Below, one piece after another: positions 17,956 to 27,802 of a DNA stretch of 64,000 nucleotides. Under the pieces are notes generated by a model, which was given only the letters and a program-made list of their open reading frames with translations, ran no database searches and had not been told where the DNA came from. The position numbers and the translations under genes are program-made. The DNA comes from Actinoplanes missouriensis 431 (GTDB lineage Bacteria > Actinomycetota > Actinomycetes > Mycobacteriales > Micromonosporaceae), in NCBI RefSeq assembly GCF_000284295.1, contig NC_017093.1, forward strand, positions 1,612,001-1,676,000. The letters are read 5' to 3'. Within the stretch, counting starts at the first letter, position 1. Every line of letters starts with the position of its first letter.

Positions 17956-18996
17956 ATGGGGGAGCCGCGAGGCACACACGTGCCGGTGCTGCTCGAGCGC
18001 TGTCTTGAGCTGCTCGCTCCCGGACTGCAGTTGCCGGGCGCCGTCCACGTCGACTTCACGCTGGGTCTCGGCGGGCACGCCGAGGCGGTCCTCGAGCGGT
18101 ACCCGGACGTCGTCCTGGTCGGCCTCGACCGGGACACCGAGGCGCTCGCTCATGCGCGGCACCGGCTGGCCCGGTTCGCCGGGCGGACCCATCTGGTGCA
18201 CGCGGTCTACGACGAGTTGCCGAGAGTTCTGGCCGAGCTCGGCATCCCGGCGATCCACAGCGGACTGTTCGACCTCGGTGTCTCCTCGCTGCAGCTGGAC
18301 GAGGCGGACCGCGGTTTCGCGTACGCGCAGGACGCTCCTCTGGACATGCGGATGGACCAGTCCCGCGGCGTGACGGCCGAGGAAGTGGTCAACGGGTACG
18401 AGCCGGGCGAGCTGGTCCGGATTCTCCGGCAGTACGGCGAGGAGAAGTTCGCGCCGCGGGTCGTCTCGGCGATCGTGCGCGAGCGGGCGAAAGCCCGGAT
18501 CACCTCGACGGCGCGGCTGGCGGAGCTGATCAAGGAAGCGATCCCGGCCGCCGCGCGCCGAACGGGTGGAAATCCCGCAAAAAGAACCTTCCAGGCACTA
18601 CGCATTGAGGTCAACGCCGAACTGGACGCTCTCGAGGGTGCGGTTCCGGCGGCTTTGGATGCGTTGGCGCCTAAGGGGCGACTTGTGGTGATGAGTTATC
18701 AATCACTCGAGGACAAAATCGTGAAGCGTGCGCTCGCTGAGAGGGCACGTAGCACCGGGCCGATCGACCTTCCGGTCGAGCTGCCCGGCACCGGTCCGAC
18801 GCTGCGGCTGCTCACCCGGGGGTCCGAGCTGCCCAGCGAGGCGGAGGTGACGGCCAACCCGAGGGCAGCCTCGGTGAAGCTGCGGGCGGTGGAACGGATC
18901 GACGAGCAGGAACAGGGGCGTCAGTACAACCAGGCACCGGTGAGCCGCCGCGAACGGCCCCGGATGGCTGGGCCTGCGCCCCGGGAACAGCAGTAA
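17956..18996 (+). CDS. rsmH: 16S rRNA (cytosine(1402)-N(4))-methyltransferase
   Basis: About 346 aa, the RsmH/MraW family that N4-methylates C1402 in the 16S rRNA decoding site. The SAM-binding motif I region is [17 protein letters not shown]. Further family blocks are [23 protein letters not shown], and [16 protein letters not shown] near the C-terminal half. ATG 17956 is chosen because GGGGGT lies four bases upstream; ATG 17944 would add four residues. It is the second gene of the dcw cluster. Confidence 0.95.
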   Translation: MGEPRGTHVPVLLERCLELLAPGLQLPGAVHVDFTLGLGGHAEAVLERYPDVVLVGLDRDTEALAHARHRLARFAGRTHLVHAVYDELPRVLAELGIPAIHSGLFDLGVSSLQLDEADRGFAYAQDAPLDMRMDQSRGVTAEEVVNGYEPGELVRILRQYGEEKFAPRVVSAIVRERAKARITSTARLAELIKEAIPAAARRTGGNPAKRTFQALRIEVNAELDALEGAVPAALDALAPKGRLVVMSYQSLEDKIVKRALAERARSTGPIDLPVELPGTGPTLRLLTRGSELPSEAEVTANPRAASVKLRAVERIDEQEQGRQYNQAPVSRRERPRMAGPAPREQQ

Positions 18997-19063
18997 CCCC
19001 GGGGTTGAAACGCGCGGGGGACAGGGGCGGTTACGCCCGGGGGCGAAAAGAAGAGGGGGAGGG

Positions 19064-19687
19064 ATGAGCATGAGTGAGCGAGTCGACGCGCCGCGGTCGG
19101 GGGACCGTGCCGCGCCGCGTGACACCAAGGGAACTGGCGCCCGGGGGGTGCGCCAGTCCTCCGGCCGGCCCGACACGCGCCGCTCAGGGATGGGGCGGAC
19201 CAGCGAATCGGACGGCACGGCTGCCCTGGCGCTCGAGGTGACCGACCTTTCGGTCACCGCCGGCGAGCCGATCGCCGCCGGCCGTCCTCGGCTGTGGGTG
19301 GCGCCGCCGCTGCCGATCCGGGCGCCGCGGGTGACGTTCGCCGCGTCGGTGATCGCCGTGGTGCTCGTGGGTGTGCTCGGCATCCTCTTGATCAACACGA
19401 AGACGATGGAGCAGTCCTTCAAGCTCGACGCGCTGCAGAAGGAGCAGTCCGCTCTGGACAAGCAGCAGCAGGGCCTGGAGCAGCAGCTCATCCAGGCGTC
19501 CAACCCGGGCAACCTGCACGCCGCCGCGCGCCGGCTCGGGCTGGTCATGGCCGAGTCGCCGGCGATGATCCGGCTTCCGGACGGCAAGATCAGCCGGATT
19601 CCGACGCCGGGCCGGGGACAGCCGGGCGTGACCGCGCAGAGCGGTCTGGACAACGCCGGTACGCCGTCCACGGGCGCCGGGCGGTAA
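19064..19687 (+). CDS. ftsL: Septum formation initiator/FtsL-like divisome protein
   Basis: A 207-aa bitopic membrane protein with a long charged cytoplasmic N-terminus and a single membrane helix (about 85-108, VTFAASVIAVVLVGVLGILL). A short extracytoplasmic coiled coil rich in Gln/Leu follows (LDKQQQGLEQQL), then the AARRLGLV motif typical of FtsL/DivIC proteins. It would bridge FtsQ and the FtsW-FtsI synthase. The position between rsmH and ftsI fits FtsL. ATG 19064 and ATG 19070 share the AGGGGGAGGG Shine-Dalgarno. Confidence 0.85.
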   Translation: MSMSERVDAPRSGDRAAPRDTKGTGARGVRQSSGRPDTRRSGMGRTSESDGTAALALEVTDLSVTAGEPIAAGRPRLWVAPPLPIRAPRVTFAASVIAVVLVGVLGILLINTKTMEQSFKLDALQKEQSALDKQQQGLEQQLIQASNPGNLHAAARRLGLVMAESPAMIRLPDGKISRIPTPGRGQPGVTAQSGLDNAGTPSTGAGR

Positions 19688-19692
19688 CCGAC

Positions 19693-21921
19693 GTGTCGCC
19701 GCGAGACGACGAGACACCGCGCCGGGGTACTCAGCCCCGGCGCGGTTCGTCACGTGACCTGCCCAGCGACGAGCCTGAGGAGGCCACCGGACGCCGCGGG
19801 CGGTCCAGCATCTCCGACGCGCGGGCCTACACGCCGCGCGGGCGGACCGTGGCCGAGCGGGGACGGCTGCCGCGCTCCGGGCGGACCACTGATCCGTTCC
19901 GGCCGGCTCTGCAGGTTCTCGACGGCGGCGACACGGCGCCGCGCGCCCGCGGCCGGAACCAGGGTGCTCGCGAAGCCGACGAGGACGGGACGGACGCCCG
20001 CCGGAGCCAGCGGGAGCCGGCTGCACCCCGTACCAAGTCGGCACCCCGTACCAAGAAGGAACCGGAAGCGGCGCCGCGGCGCCGGCAACCCACCCGGCCG
20101 GAGAAACGTCCGGAGCGCAAGCCCGAGAAGGCCCGGCGGCCGGAGAAGCGGGTGCCGGCGGAACCGCCGAAGCTCGCGAACAGCACCCGGCGGCTGCGGC
20201 TGGGCACCGTCCTCGCGCTCTCGCTCTTCGTGATGATCGGGGTGCGCCTGGTCGTGCTGCAGGTCGCGACGTCGCCGGACGAGGCCGCGAGCCTGCTCGA
20301 GCTGCGCGAGCGCCGGCTGAGCACGGTCGAGCTGCCGGCGCCGCGCGGCAGCATCCTGGACCGGTCCGGGGCGGTTCTGGCGCACAGCGTCGAGGCGCGG
20401 TACGTCTACGTGGACCCGGAGAACGCGAACCTGCAGAAGGACGTTCCGGGCACCGCGGCCAAGCTGGCGCCGCTGCTGCGGATTCAGCAGTCCAAGCTGA
20501 TCGAGCTGATGCAGCGCAAGCAGTCGCTGGGCCGGTGGCTGAAGTTCCGTTACCTGGCGCGCGGTGTCGACGTGGCGGTCGCCGACAAGATCGAGGCGAT
20601 GCGGCTGCCCGGCATCTACACGCACACCGACGAGCGGCGTGACGTGCCCGGCAAGGACCTCGCGGCAAACCTGATCGGCTTCACCGGCGACGACCACCAC
20701 GGCCTGGAAGGCCTGGAGGCGCGCTACGACGAGCTGCTGCACGGCACCGACGGCAAGCGGGTCTTCGAGGTCGGCAAGGGCAGCCTGGGCGCGCCGATCC
20801 CGGGCGGGTACGAGCGGTACACCGCCGCCCAGCCGGGCAACTCGCTGCAGCTCACCATCGACCGCTACGTGCAGTACGAGGTTCAGCGGATCCTCGACGC
20901 CCAGGCGGAGAAGAACAAGGCGACGGTGGCCGGAGCGGTGGTGCTCGACGCCCGTACCGGCGAGGTTCTCGCGCAGGCCAGCTACCCGGCCTACAACGCC
21001 GCGAAGCCGGAGGCCTACGACGCCCAGGAGCGGATCGACGTGCCGACCAGCGTCGTCACCGACCCCGGCTCCAGCCACAAGGCGTTCATCTTCGGCGCGG
21101 CCCTGCAGGAGGGCCTGATCAAGCCGGACTCCACGCTCACCATCGGGCCGGCCCTGGAGCGGGGTGGCGAGGCGTTCAAGGACACCCACCCGCAGCCCAA
21201 GGGCACCGAGATGACGATGCCGGGCCTGCTGGCGTACTCCTCCAACGTCGGGACGATCCTGATCGGGGAGAAGCTCGGCAAGGAGAAGATCTACGAGTAC
21301 CAGCAGAAGTTCGGCCTCGGCCAGGCCACCGGTGAGGGCATGCCGGGTGAGGCCGAGGGGATGCTGCTGAAGCCGGAGGACTGGAGCGGCTCGGCGCCGG
21401 GCTCGGTGCCGATCGGGCACAGCGTCTCGGCGACCCTGATCCAGATGGCGGCGGCCTACGGGGCGATCGCGAACGACGGCACCTACATCCAGCCGCACCT
21501 GATCAAGTCGACCATCTCCGGGGCCGACGGCAAGGTCACCCCGGCCGCCGAGCCGAAGACCCACAAGGTGCTCGAACCGGCCGTCGCCTCGCAGCTGCGG
21601 ACGATGATGGAGGCCGTGGTCGACGCGAAGGGCGGCACCGGTGGGGCGGCCGCTGTCACCGGGTACCGGGTGGCCGGCAAGACCGGCACCGGCAAGATGC
21701 TGATCGACGGGCAGTACACCAGCCACAACGCCAGCTCGTTCATCGGCATGGCGCCCGCCGAGGACCCGCGGTACGTGATCGCGGTCTCGATGGACGTCGC
21801 CACCGGCGGCGGCGGCGACGTGGCCGCGCCGGCCTTCAGCGAGATGATGTCCTACACACTGCTCCATTACTTTGTGCCACCGTCCGGTACGAAGCCACCG
21901 ACCTTCAAGATCCATCCATGA
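19693..21921 (+). CDS. ftsI: Division-specific penicillin-binding protein (transpeptidase)
   Basis: A 742-aa class B PBP. A long Arg/Pro-rich cytoplasmic tail (about 1-165) is followed by one membrane helix (about 170-192, LGTVLALSLFVMIGV), the dimerisation domain starting at PRGSILDRSG, and the transpeptidase domain. Active-site motifs are SxxK as SSHK near residue 459, SxN as SSN near 516, and KTG near 662 (AGKTGTGKM). It cross-links septal peptidoglycan with FtsW. GTG 19693, 5 nt after ftsL, is the sensible start; an extended frame upstream lies inside ftsL. The tail holds a duplicated APRTK unit. Confidence 0.95.
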   Translation: MSPRDDETPRRGTQPRRGSSRDLPSDEPEEATGRRGRSSISDARAYTPRGRTVAERGRLPRSGRTTDPFRPALQVLDGGDTAPRARGRNQGAREADEDGTDARRSQREPAAPRTKSAPRTKKEPEAAPRRRQPTRPEKRPERKPEKARRPEKRVPAEPPKLANSTRRLRLGTVLALSLFVMIGVRLVVLQVATSPDEAASLLELRERRLSTVELPAPRGSILDRSGAVLAHSVEARYVYVDPENANLQKDVPGTAAKLAPLLRIQQSKLIELMQRKQSLGRWLKFRYLARGVDVAVADKIEAMRLPGIYTHTDERRDVPGKDLAANLIGFTGDDHHGLEGLEARYDELLHGTDGKRVFEVGKGSLGAPIPGGYERYTAAQPGNSLQLTIDRYVQYEVQRILDAQAEKNKATVAGAVVLDARTGEVLAQASYPAYNAAKPEAYDAQERIDVPTSVVTDPGSSHKAFIFGAALQEGLIKPDSTLTIGPALERGGEAFKDTHPQPKGTEMTMPGLLAYSSNVGTILIGEKLGKEKIYEYQQKFGLGQATGEGMPGEAEGMLLKPEDWSGSAPGSVPIGHSVSATLIQMAAAYGAIANDGTYIQPHLIKSTISGADGKVTPAAEPKTHKVLEPAVASQLRTMMEAVVDAKGGTGGAAAVTGYRVAGKTGTGKMLIDGQYTSHNASSFIGMAPAEDPRYVIAVSMDVATGGGGDVAAPAFSEMMSYTLLHYFVPPSGTKPPTFKIHP

Positions 21922-21978
21922 ACTCCGGCCGCATGGCGTTGACGAGAACCTGTGCGGCACGGGGTAGGGTCTGACGCC

Positions 21979-23484
21979 GTGTCCGGCATTCCCCGACCCA
22001 TGAACGTCGCGCCGTACCCGTTGAGGCAGCTCGCTGAGTTGCTGAGCACGGAACCGGCGGGCGCTGACATCGATGTCACTGGGGTCACTCACAGTAGTGG
22101 GGCAGTACGCCCCGGCGACCTGTACGCGGCTCTGCCCGGTGCGAACCGGCACGGCGCGGAGTTCATCCCGGCGGCGGTCCAGGCCGGCGCCGTGGCGGTG
22201 CTCACCAACCCGGCGGGACGGCAGGCGGCGGCCGACGCCGGGCTGCCGGTGCTCGTCGTCGACGACCCGCGGGCGGTGCTCGGCGCGGTCGCGGCAGCGA
22301 TCTACGGCGAGCCGTCGCGGCGGCTCACCATGATCGGCATAACCGGCACCGCGGGCAAGACCTCCACGTCGTACCTGGTGGAGGCGGGACTGCGGGCGGC
22401 CGGGCTCGTCACCGGGCTGGTCGGGACCGTGGAGACGCGGATCGGCGACCTCGTGGTGAAGAGCGTCCGGACCACCCCGGAGGCCACCGACCTGCAGGCC
22501 ATCCTCGCCGCGGGGGTGGAGCGCGGGGTGTCCGCCGTCGTGATGGAGGTGTCCAGCCATGCCCTCGTGATGGGGCGGGCGGACGGGATCCGGTTCGCGG
22601 CGGCCGGTTACACGAACTTCGGGCAGGACCACCTCGACTTCCACCCGACGTCCGAGGAGTACTTCGAGGCCAAGGCCCGCCTTTTCGACGGCAGGTCAGC
22701 GGTTGAGGTGCTGAATCACGATGATGACGCGGTTATGCGCTTAAATCGTGACGAATCGGTCACGTACTCGGCCAGTGGCGACCAGCGGGCGACCTGGTGG
22801 GCCTCCGGCGTCCGGCCGTCCGACTACGGGCAGACCTTCACCGCCCACGGGCCGGACGGGATCACCGTCGAGACCGGCGTGGCGCTCCCCGGCCTGCACA
22901 ACGTCGCGAACGCGCTGCTCGCGCTCGCCGTCCTGGTCGGCGCCGGCATCGACGCCACGGTGGCCGGCCGGGGCATCGCCGCGTGCAAGGGCGTGCCCGG
23001 CCGGCTCGAGCAGGTGGACGCGCCCGGCGAGATCCTCGGCGTGGTCGATTACGCGCACAAGCCGAACGCGATCGTCGCCGCGCTCGCCGCGCTCCGTGAG
23101 CTCGCCACCGGCCGTGGCGGCCGGCTGATCTGCGTGATCGGCGCCGGCGGCGACCGGGACAAGGGCAAGCGGCCGCTGATGGGCGACGCCGCGGCGCACG
23201 GCGCGGACCTGGTGATCGTCACCGACGACAACCCGCGCACCGAGGACCCGGCCGCGATCCGGGCCGCGGTCCGTCAGGGCGCCGAGCAGGCCGCGGCGCC
23301 TGCCAAGGTCATCGAGGTGGACGGCCGGCGCGCGGCGATCGGCGAGGCGGTCCGGCTGGCCTCGGCCGGTGACGTGATCGCCGTCCTGGGCAAGGGCAAC
23401 GAGCAGGGCCAGGAGGTGAACGGCGAGGTGCTGCCGTTCGACGACCGTATCGAGTTGGCCGCCGCGTTGGGAGAACGTTCATGA
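21979..23484 (+). CDS. murE: UDP-MurNAc-L-Ala-D-Glu--meso-DAP ligase
   Basis: A 501-aa Mur ligase that adds the third stem residue in the cytoplasm. The ATP-binding loop is GITGTAGKTSTSYL, with Ala where most Mur ligases have Asn. The motif DNPR (near residue 416, TDDNPRTEDP) is the meso-diaminopimelate specificity signature, so the wall should contain meso-DAP. GTG 21979 is used with GGGGTAGGG upstream; ATG 22000 is an alternative. The stop overlaps the murF start (ATGA). Confidence 0.95.
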   Translation: MSGIPRPMNVAPYPLRQLAELLSTEPAGADIDVTGVTHSSGAVRPGDLYAALPGANRHGAEFIPAAVQAGAVAVLTNPAGRQAAADAGLPVLVVDDPRAVLGAVAAAIYGEPSRRLTMIGITGTAGKTSTSYLVEAGLRAAGLVTGLVGTVETRIGDLVVKSVRTTPEATDLQAILAAGVERGVSAVVMEVSSHALVMGRADGIRFAAAGYTNFGQDHLDFHPTSEEYFEAKARLFDGRSAVEVLNHDDDAVMRLNRDESVTYSASGDQRATWWASGVRPSDYGQTFTAHGPDGITVETGVALPGLHNVANALLALAVLVGAGIDATVAGRGIAACKGVPGRLEQVDAPGEILGVVDYAHKPNAIVAALAALRELATGRGGRLICVIGAGGDRDKGKRPLMGDAAAHGADLVIVTDDNPRTEDPAAIRAAVRQGAEQAAAPAKVIEVDGRRAAIGEAVRLASAGDVIAVLGKGNEQGQEVNGEVLPFDDRIELAAALGERS

Positions 23485-24857
23485 TCCCTCTGACTCTGGG
23501 CGAGATCGCCTCGATCACCGGTGGGACGCTTGTCAACGCCGCACCGGACGTCACGGTGACCGGCGGGGTGGAGTACGACTCCCGCAAGGTGGGACCGGGC
23601 GGGCTCTTCGTCGCGTTCGACGGGGAGAAGGTCGACGGGCACTCGTACGCCGGCGGTGTGATCGCCGGCGGCGCGGCGGGCGTGCTCGCCACCAAGGACG
23701 TCGGCGTGCCCTCGGTGATCGTCGAGGACCAGCTGGCGGCGCTGGCGGCCCTGGCCGCCCACGTCGTGCGGAACCTCGACAAGCTGGTCGTCGTCGGGCT
23801 CACCGGCTCGTCCGGCAAGACGACGACGAAGGACTACATCGGGCAGCTGCTGTCGCGGCTCGGCCCCACGGTGGCCCCGGCCGGCTCGCTCAACAACGAG
23901 CTCGGCTTCCCCTACACGGTCCTGCAGGCCACGCCGGAGACCCGGTTCCTGGTCCTGGAGATGGGCGCCCGGGGCATCGGGCACATCCGCTACCTGACCG
24001 AGATCGCCCGTCCGAGCATCGGTGTCGTGCTCAACGTGGGCGCGGCGCACATCGGCGAGTTCGGCTCGATCGAGGGCACCGCGCTCGCCAAGGGCGAGCT
24101 GGTCGAGGCGCTGCCGGTCGACGGGGTCGCGGTGCTCAACGCCGACGACCCGCTGGTGTCCGCGATGGCGTCCCGGACGTCCGCGCGGGTCGTGCTCACC
24201 GGGTCGTCCGCCGCCGACGTGCAGGCGGCCGAGGTGAAGCTGGACGCGAGCGGGCGGGCCTCGTACCTGTTGAAGTGGGGTGGGAGGTCCGGCCACGTCG
24301 CGCTCGGCGTCGTCGGGCAGCACCAGGTCGCCAACACCCTCGCCGCCGCCGCCGTGGCCCTCGCCGCCGGCATGGACTTCGACGAGCTCACCACCGCGCT
24401 CGGCGAGGTCGGCATCGTCTCCGGCCGGCGCATGGACGTCTTCCAGAACCCGGCCGGCGTGACGGTGATCGACGACTCGTACAACGCCAACCCGTCCTCC
24501 ACGGCGGCGGCGCTGCGCGCGCTGGCGTCGATGGGTGAGGGCCGGCGCACCACGGCGGTCCTCGGTTACATGGCCGAGCTGGGCGAGCACGAGATCTCCG
24601 GGCACGCCGAGGTCGGCCGGCTCGCCGCCGAGCTGAACATCGACCGCCTGATCGTGGTGGCCGAGAACGCCCGCCCCATCCTGGACGGCGCCGCCGCGCT
24701 GGCGGACAAGCACCTCGCCGCCGACCAGGCCGAAGCCATCGCCATTCTGAAGCAGGACCTGCGCGCCGACGACGTCGTGCTGGTCAAGGGTTCCCGGTAC
24801 CGCACATGGGACGTCGCCGACTGGCTGCGCCGTCCCGAGGAGGTTCAGCCCACGTGA
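23481..24857 (+). CDS. murF: UDP-MurNAc-tripeptide--D-Ala-D-Ala ligase
   Basis: A 458-aa Mur ligase that adds the D-Ala-D-Ala dipeptide, the last cytoplasmic ligation. The N-terminal uridine-binding domain is [15 protein letters not shown]. The ATP loop is [15 protein letters not shown] near residue 112, the central domain contains MGARGIGHI, and the C-terminal domain contains [12 protein letters not shown]. It has 4-nt overlaps with murE upstream and mraY downstream, so the three are probably translated as a unit. Confidence 0.96.
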   Translation: MIPLTLGEIASITGGTLVNAAPDVTVTGGVEYDSRKVGPGGLFVAFDGEKVDGHSYAGGVIAGGAAGVLATKDVGVPSVIVEDQLAALAALAAHVVRNLDKLVVVGLTGSSGKTTTKDYIGQLLSRLGPTVAPAGSLNNELGFPYTVLQATPETRFLVLEMGARGIGHIRYLTEIARPSIGVVLNVGAAHIGEFGSIEGTALAKGELVEALPVDGVAVLNADDPLVSAMASRTSARVVLTGSSAADVQAAEVKLDASGRASYLLKWGGRSGHVALGVVGQHQVANTLAAAAVALAAGMDFDELTTALGEVGIVSGRRMDVFQNPAGVTVIDDSYNANPSSTAAALRALASMGEGRRTTAVLGYMAELGEHEISGHAEVGRLAAELNIDRLIVVAENARPILDGAAALADKHLAADQAEAIAILKQDLRADDVVLVKGSRYRTWDVADWLRRPEEVQPT

Positions 24858-25969
24858 GGGCAGTCATCGTCGCGGCCGCGGTCGCCTTTCTCATCTCGCT
24901 GTTCGGCACCCCGATTGCGATCCGGATCTTCTCGGCGCTCAAGGCCGGACAGCCGATCCGCACCATCGGCCCGCAGACCCACCTGGGCAAGCGGGGCACC
25001 CCCACGATGGGCGGCGTGGCGTTCATCCTCGCCACGGTCTTCGCGTACGTGGCCGGTCACCTGGCGCTGACCACCCTGCCGGACCGGCAGATCGCGCAGG
25101 AGAAGCCGACCATGACCGCGCTGGTCCTGCTCGGCCTCTTCGTCTTCTGCGGGGCCGTCGGCTTCCTCGACGACTTCCTGAAGGTCCGGAAGAAGAACTC
25201 GGACGGTCTCAGCGCCAAGGGCAAGCTCCTCGGGCAGCTGATCATCGGCACCGGCTTCGGCATCGCGGCGCTCTACTTCAAGAGCACCAACGGCCAGACC
25301 GTGGCGAGCGAGAAGATCTCGTTCATCCGGGACGTGAGCTGGCTGGACGTCGGCAAGGTCGGCTCGGTCATGGTCTTCGTCTTCGTCATCATGGCGATGT
25401 CGAACGGCGTGAACCTCACCGACGGCCTGGACGGCCTGGCGACCGGCGCGTCGATCCTGGTGCTCGGGGCGTACTCGCTGATCGGCTTCTGGCAGTACCG
25501 CCACTGGTGCGGTGACGACGACTACCGCACCACCAGCGCGCTCACCGAGCAGCACTGCTATCAAGTGCGAGATCCGCTGGAGATCGCGATGATCGCGGCA
25601 GCCGCCGCGGCGGCATGCGTCGGCTTCCTCTGGTGGAACACCAACCCGGCCCGCATCTTCATGGGCGACACCGGCGCGCTGGCCCTGGGCGGCCTGATCG
25701 GCGGCCTCGCGGTCGCCACCCGCACGACGCTGCTGTCGGTCATCATCGGCGGCCTCTTCGTCATCATCACGATGTCGGTGGTCATCCAGATCATCTCGTT
25801 CAAGACAACCGGTAAGCGCGTCTTCCGGATGTCACCGCTCCAGCATCACTTCGAGCTGGCGGGCTGGTCCGAGGTCAACATCGTGGTCCGCTTCTGGATC
25901 ATCGCGGGCATCTGCGCGGCGATCGGCCTGGGCCTGTTCTACAGCGATCACCTCGCGGTCATGGGCTGA
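24854..25969 (+). CDS. mraY: Phospho-MurNAc-pentapeptide transferase
   Basis: A 371-aa polytopic membrane enzyme (about ten helices) that makes lipid I. Conserved elements are TMGG in [10 protein letters not shown], the Asp pair in [17 protein letters not shown], and [11 protein letters not shown], ending in the HHFEL loop (QHHFELAGW). GTG 24854 overlaps the murF stop; a longer frame from 24806 lies inside murF. An extra hydrophilic stretch around residues 214-235 ([15 protein letters not shown]) looks slightly longer than in E. coli. It is followed not by murD but by a non-coding gap. Confidence 0.95.
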   Translation: MRAVIVAAAVAFLISLFGTPIAIRIFSALKAGQPIRTIGPQTHLGKRGTPTMGGVAFILATVFAYVAGHLALTTLPDRQIAQEKPTMTALVLLGLFVFCGAVGFLDDFLKVRKKNSDGLSAKGKLLGQLIIGTGFGIAALYFKSTNGQTVASEKISFIRDVSWLDVGKVGSVMVFVFVIMAMSNGVNLTDGLDGLATGASILVLGAYSLIGFWQYRHWCGDDDYRTTSALTEQHCYQVRDPLEIAMIAAAAAAACVGFLWWNTNPARIFMGDTGALALGGLIGGLAVATRTTLLSVIIGGLFVIITMSVVIQIISFKTTGKRVFRMSPLQHHFELAGWSEVNIVVRFWIIAGICAAIGLGLFYSDHLAVMG

Positions 25970-26353
25970 CCCCTCCTTCGCACCCCGGGCGGCCGGTTGC
26001 GCTCCTTCCCGGAGTACGCGCGCCGGCCGCCCTTTCCTTTTCCCCGTCCCGCCTCTTCCCGCACTGACGTCCGTTCCGCCGGCTCACCCCGCCGCCGGCC
26101 CCGGACCTGCGTCACCGGGAACCCGCGCACGCGACGGCTCGCCGCCCGCCGGGAGGGCGACGGCGCGCCGGGGCCGGCGGTGGGGAGCGCCGGCGGGAGG
26201 GGCCGTCAGGTGTCCGGCGGGGTGGGGACGGGTCGGGGCGGTGGGGTAGGGGCCTTCGGCCGTACCGGATCGGGGTTTGAGGGTGAGAGAGTCGGCGGGC
26301 GACACGCCGGGGGGTGAAGGGGTGGTTCGTGGACATCCGGCGATGATGGGGTT
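25970..26353. other. 384-nt gap where murD would be expected
   Basis: No supportable gene lies between mraY and ftsW. The reading frames are short and unlike MurD. The gap carries copy 2 of the 47-bp repeat (26166-26212). It also holds G-rich runs (GGGGTGGGGACGGG, about 26219) and a short palindrome-containing stretch at 26293-26309. The ftsW promoter may lie here. No remnant of a Mur-ligase P-loop (GTNGKT-like) is visible in any frame I could read. Confidence 0.7.
26166..26212. repeat. 47-bp dispersed repeat, copy 2
   Basis: This matches 11987-12033 at 45 of 47 positions. It sits in the mraY-ftsW gap. Confidence 0.8.
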
Positions 26354-27751
26354 ATGGCGGACGACCGTATGCAAAAGGACCGCCCGTCGCTGAGCCGGCA
26401 GTTGCTGCCCGCGGTGCACGGGCTGCTGGCGCGACCGCTCTCGTCCTACTACCTGCTGATCGCGAGTTCCGGGCTGCTGCTGCTGATCGGGCTCACCATG
26501 GTGTTCTCGGCGACGAGCGTGGAGGCCTACGCCAAGAACGGGAACGCGTTCGCGGACATCTCCAGCCAGGCGGTCTACGCGCTGCTCGGGCTCGTCGCGT
26601 TCTGGGTGTGCCAGCGGCTGCCGGCGCAGACCCTGCGGACGCTCGGCAAATATGTCATGGGCCTGGCCCTGGTGCTGCTGTCGATTCTCGCGGTGCTGCA
26701 CGCGATGGCCTCGGCGGGCATCGGCAACGGTTCGGTGGGGCCGATCGAGGCCGACCTGAACTGGCTGTCCCTCGGGCCGGTCAGCCTGCAACCGGGTGAG
26801 TTCGCCAAGGTCGGCATGGTGCTCTGGGGCGCCGACGTGATCGCCGGCAAGGGGCCGAAGCTGGCGCACTGGCGTGAGCTGGCGATGCCGCTCTTCCCGG
26901 TGGTGGGCCTGCTGTTCGTGCTGGTCGGCTACAACGACCTGGGCACCATGCTGGTGCTGCTCGCGCTGATCGTGGGCCTGCTCTGGGCGGCCGGTGTGCG
27001 GATGCGGTTCTTCGCGGCGCTGGGCGTGCTCGGCCTGGCCGGTATCGGACTGCTGATCGCGGCGGCGTCGGGCGGTGCCGGTTCCGGCGCCGCGGGCGCG
27101 TCGAACTATCGGTTCGGACGGATCACGAGCTGGCTCACGCCGCTGAGCGAGTGTGACCCGAACGGCGACTGTTACCAGGTCATCCAGGGGCGGTCGGCGA
27201 TCTTCGAGGGCGGCTGGTTCGGTGTCGGCCTGGGCAAGGGCGCGCTGAAGTGGGGCTGGGTGCCGGAGGCCGAGAACGACTTCATCTTCTCGATCGTGGC
27301 CGAGGAGCTCGGCATCGTCGGCTGCACCGTGGTGCTGGCGTTGCTCTCCGTGCTCGCCTACGCCGGTTTCCGGATCGCGCGGCGGTCCAGTGACCCGTTC
27401 CGCCGGCTCGCCGCTTCCGCGATCACCACGTGGCTGGTCGCCCAGGCTGTGATCAACATGGGTGGGGTGGTCGGGCTGCTGCCCATCACCGGTCTTCCGC
27501 TACCGTTCATCTCCGCAGGTGGCAGCGCCTTGGTGGTGACGATGGCGGCGATCGGCATGCTCGCGTCGTTCGCTCGCGCGGAGCCGGATGCGGCCCGAGC
27601 GCTGAACGCCCGTCCGACCCCGAGATGGGTACGACTAGTGTGGGCCCCGCTGCCGCCGCTTCCCCCGCCGCGGCGGTCGGGAACGCCGCGTCCCCCGGCA
27701 CAGAAGAAGCCGGTTCAGACGAAGCCCGTCGGTAGGGGGATGCGTCTTTAG
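26354..27751 (+). CDS. ftsW: Lipid II polymerase/division SEDS protein FtsW
   Basis: A 465-aa SEDS glycosyltransferase with about ten membrane helices. It polymerises lipid II at the septum together with FtsI. SEDS signatures are seen: LLIGLTMVFSATSV near the N-terminus, WLSLGPVSLQPGEFAKVGMV, GYNDLGTMLVL, and LPITGLPLPFISAGGSALV toward the end. A basic, Pro-rich cytoplasmic tail follows. The ATG at 26354 is used, though the Shine-Dalgarno is weak. The position next to murG and murC supports FtsW over RodA. Confidence 0.93.
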   Translation: MADDRMQKDRPSLSRQLLPAVHGLLARPLSSYYLLIASSGLLLLIGLTMVFSATSVEAYAKNGNAFADISSQAVYALLGLVAFWVCQRLPAQTLRTLGKYVMGLALVLLSILAVLHAMASAGIGNGSVGPIEADLNWLSLGPVSLQPGEFAKVGMVLWGADVIAGKGPKLAHWRELAMPLFPVVGLLFVLVGYNDLGTMLVLLALIVGLLWAAGVRMRFFAALGVLGLAGIGLLIAAASGGAGSGAAGASNYRFGRITSWLTPLSECDPNGDCYQVIQGRSAIFEGGWFGVGLGKGALKWGWVPEAENDFIFSIVAEELGIVGCTVVLALLSVLAYAGFRIARRSSDPFRRLAASAITTWLVAQAVINMGGVVGLLPITGLPLPFISAGGSALVVTMAAIGMLASFARAEPDAARALNARPTPRWVRLVWAPLPPLPPPRRSGTPRPPAQKKPVQTKPVGRGMRL

Positions 27752-27802
27752 TCCGTCACAACGGGTGGCGGGTGGGGCGGTCGGAAGGGGAAGGAGACGG
27801 TG

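Noticed and set aside
19750..22644. A long minus-strand frame across ftsI and murE
   Set aside because: Shadow of two firmly identified plus-strand genes; it shows no recognisable domain.
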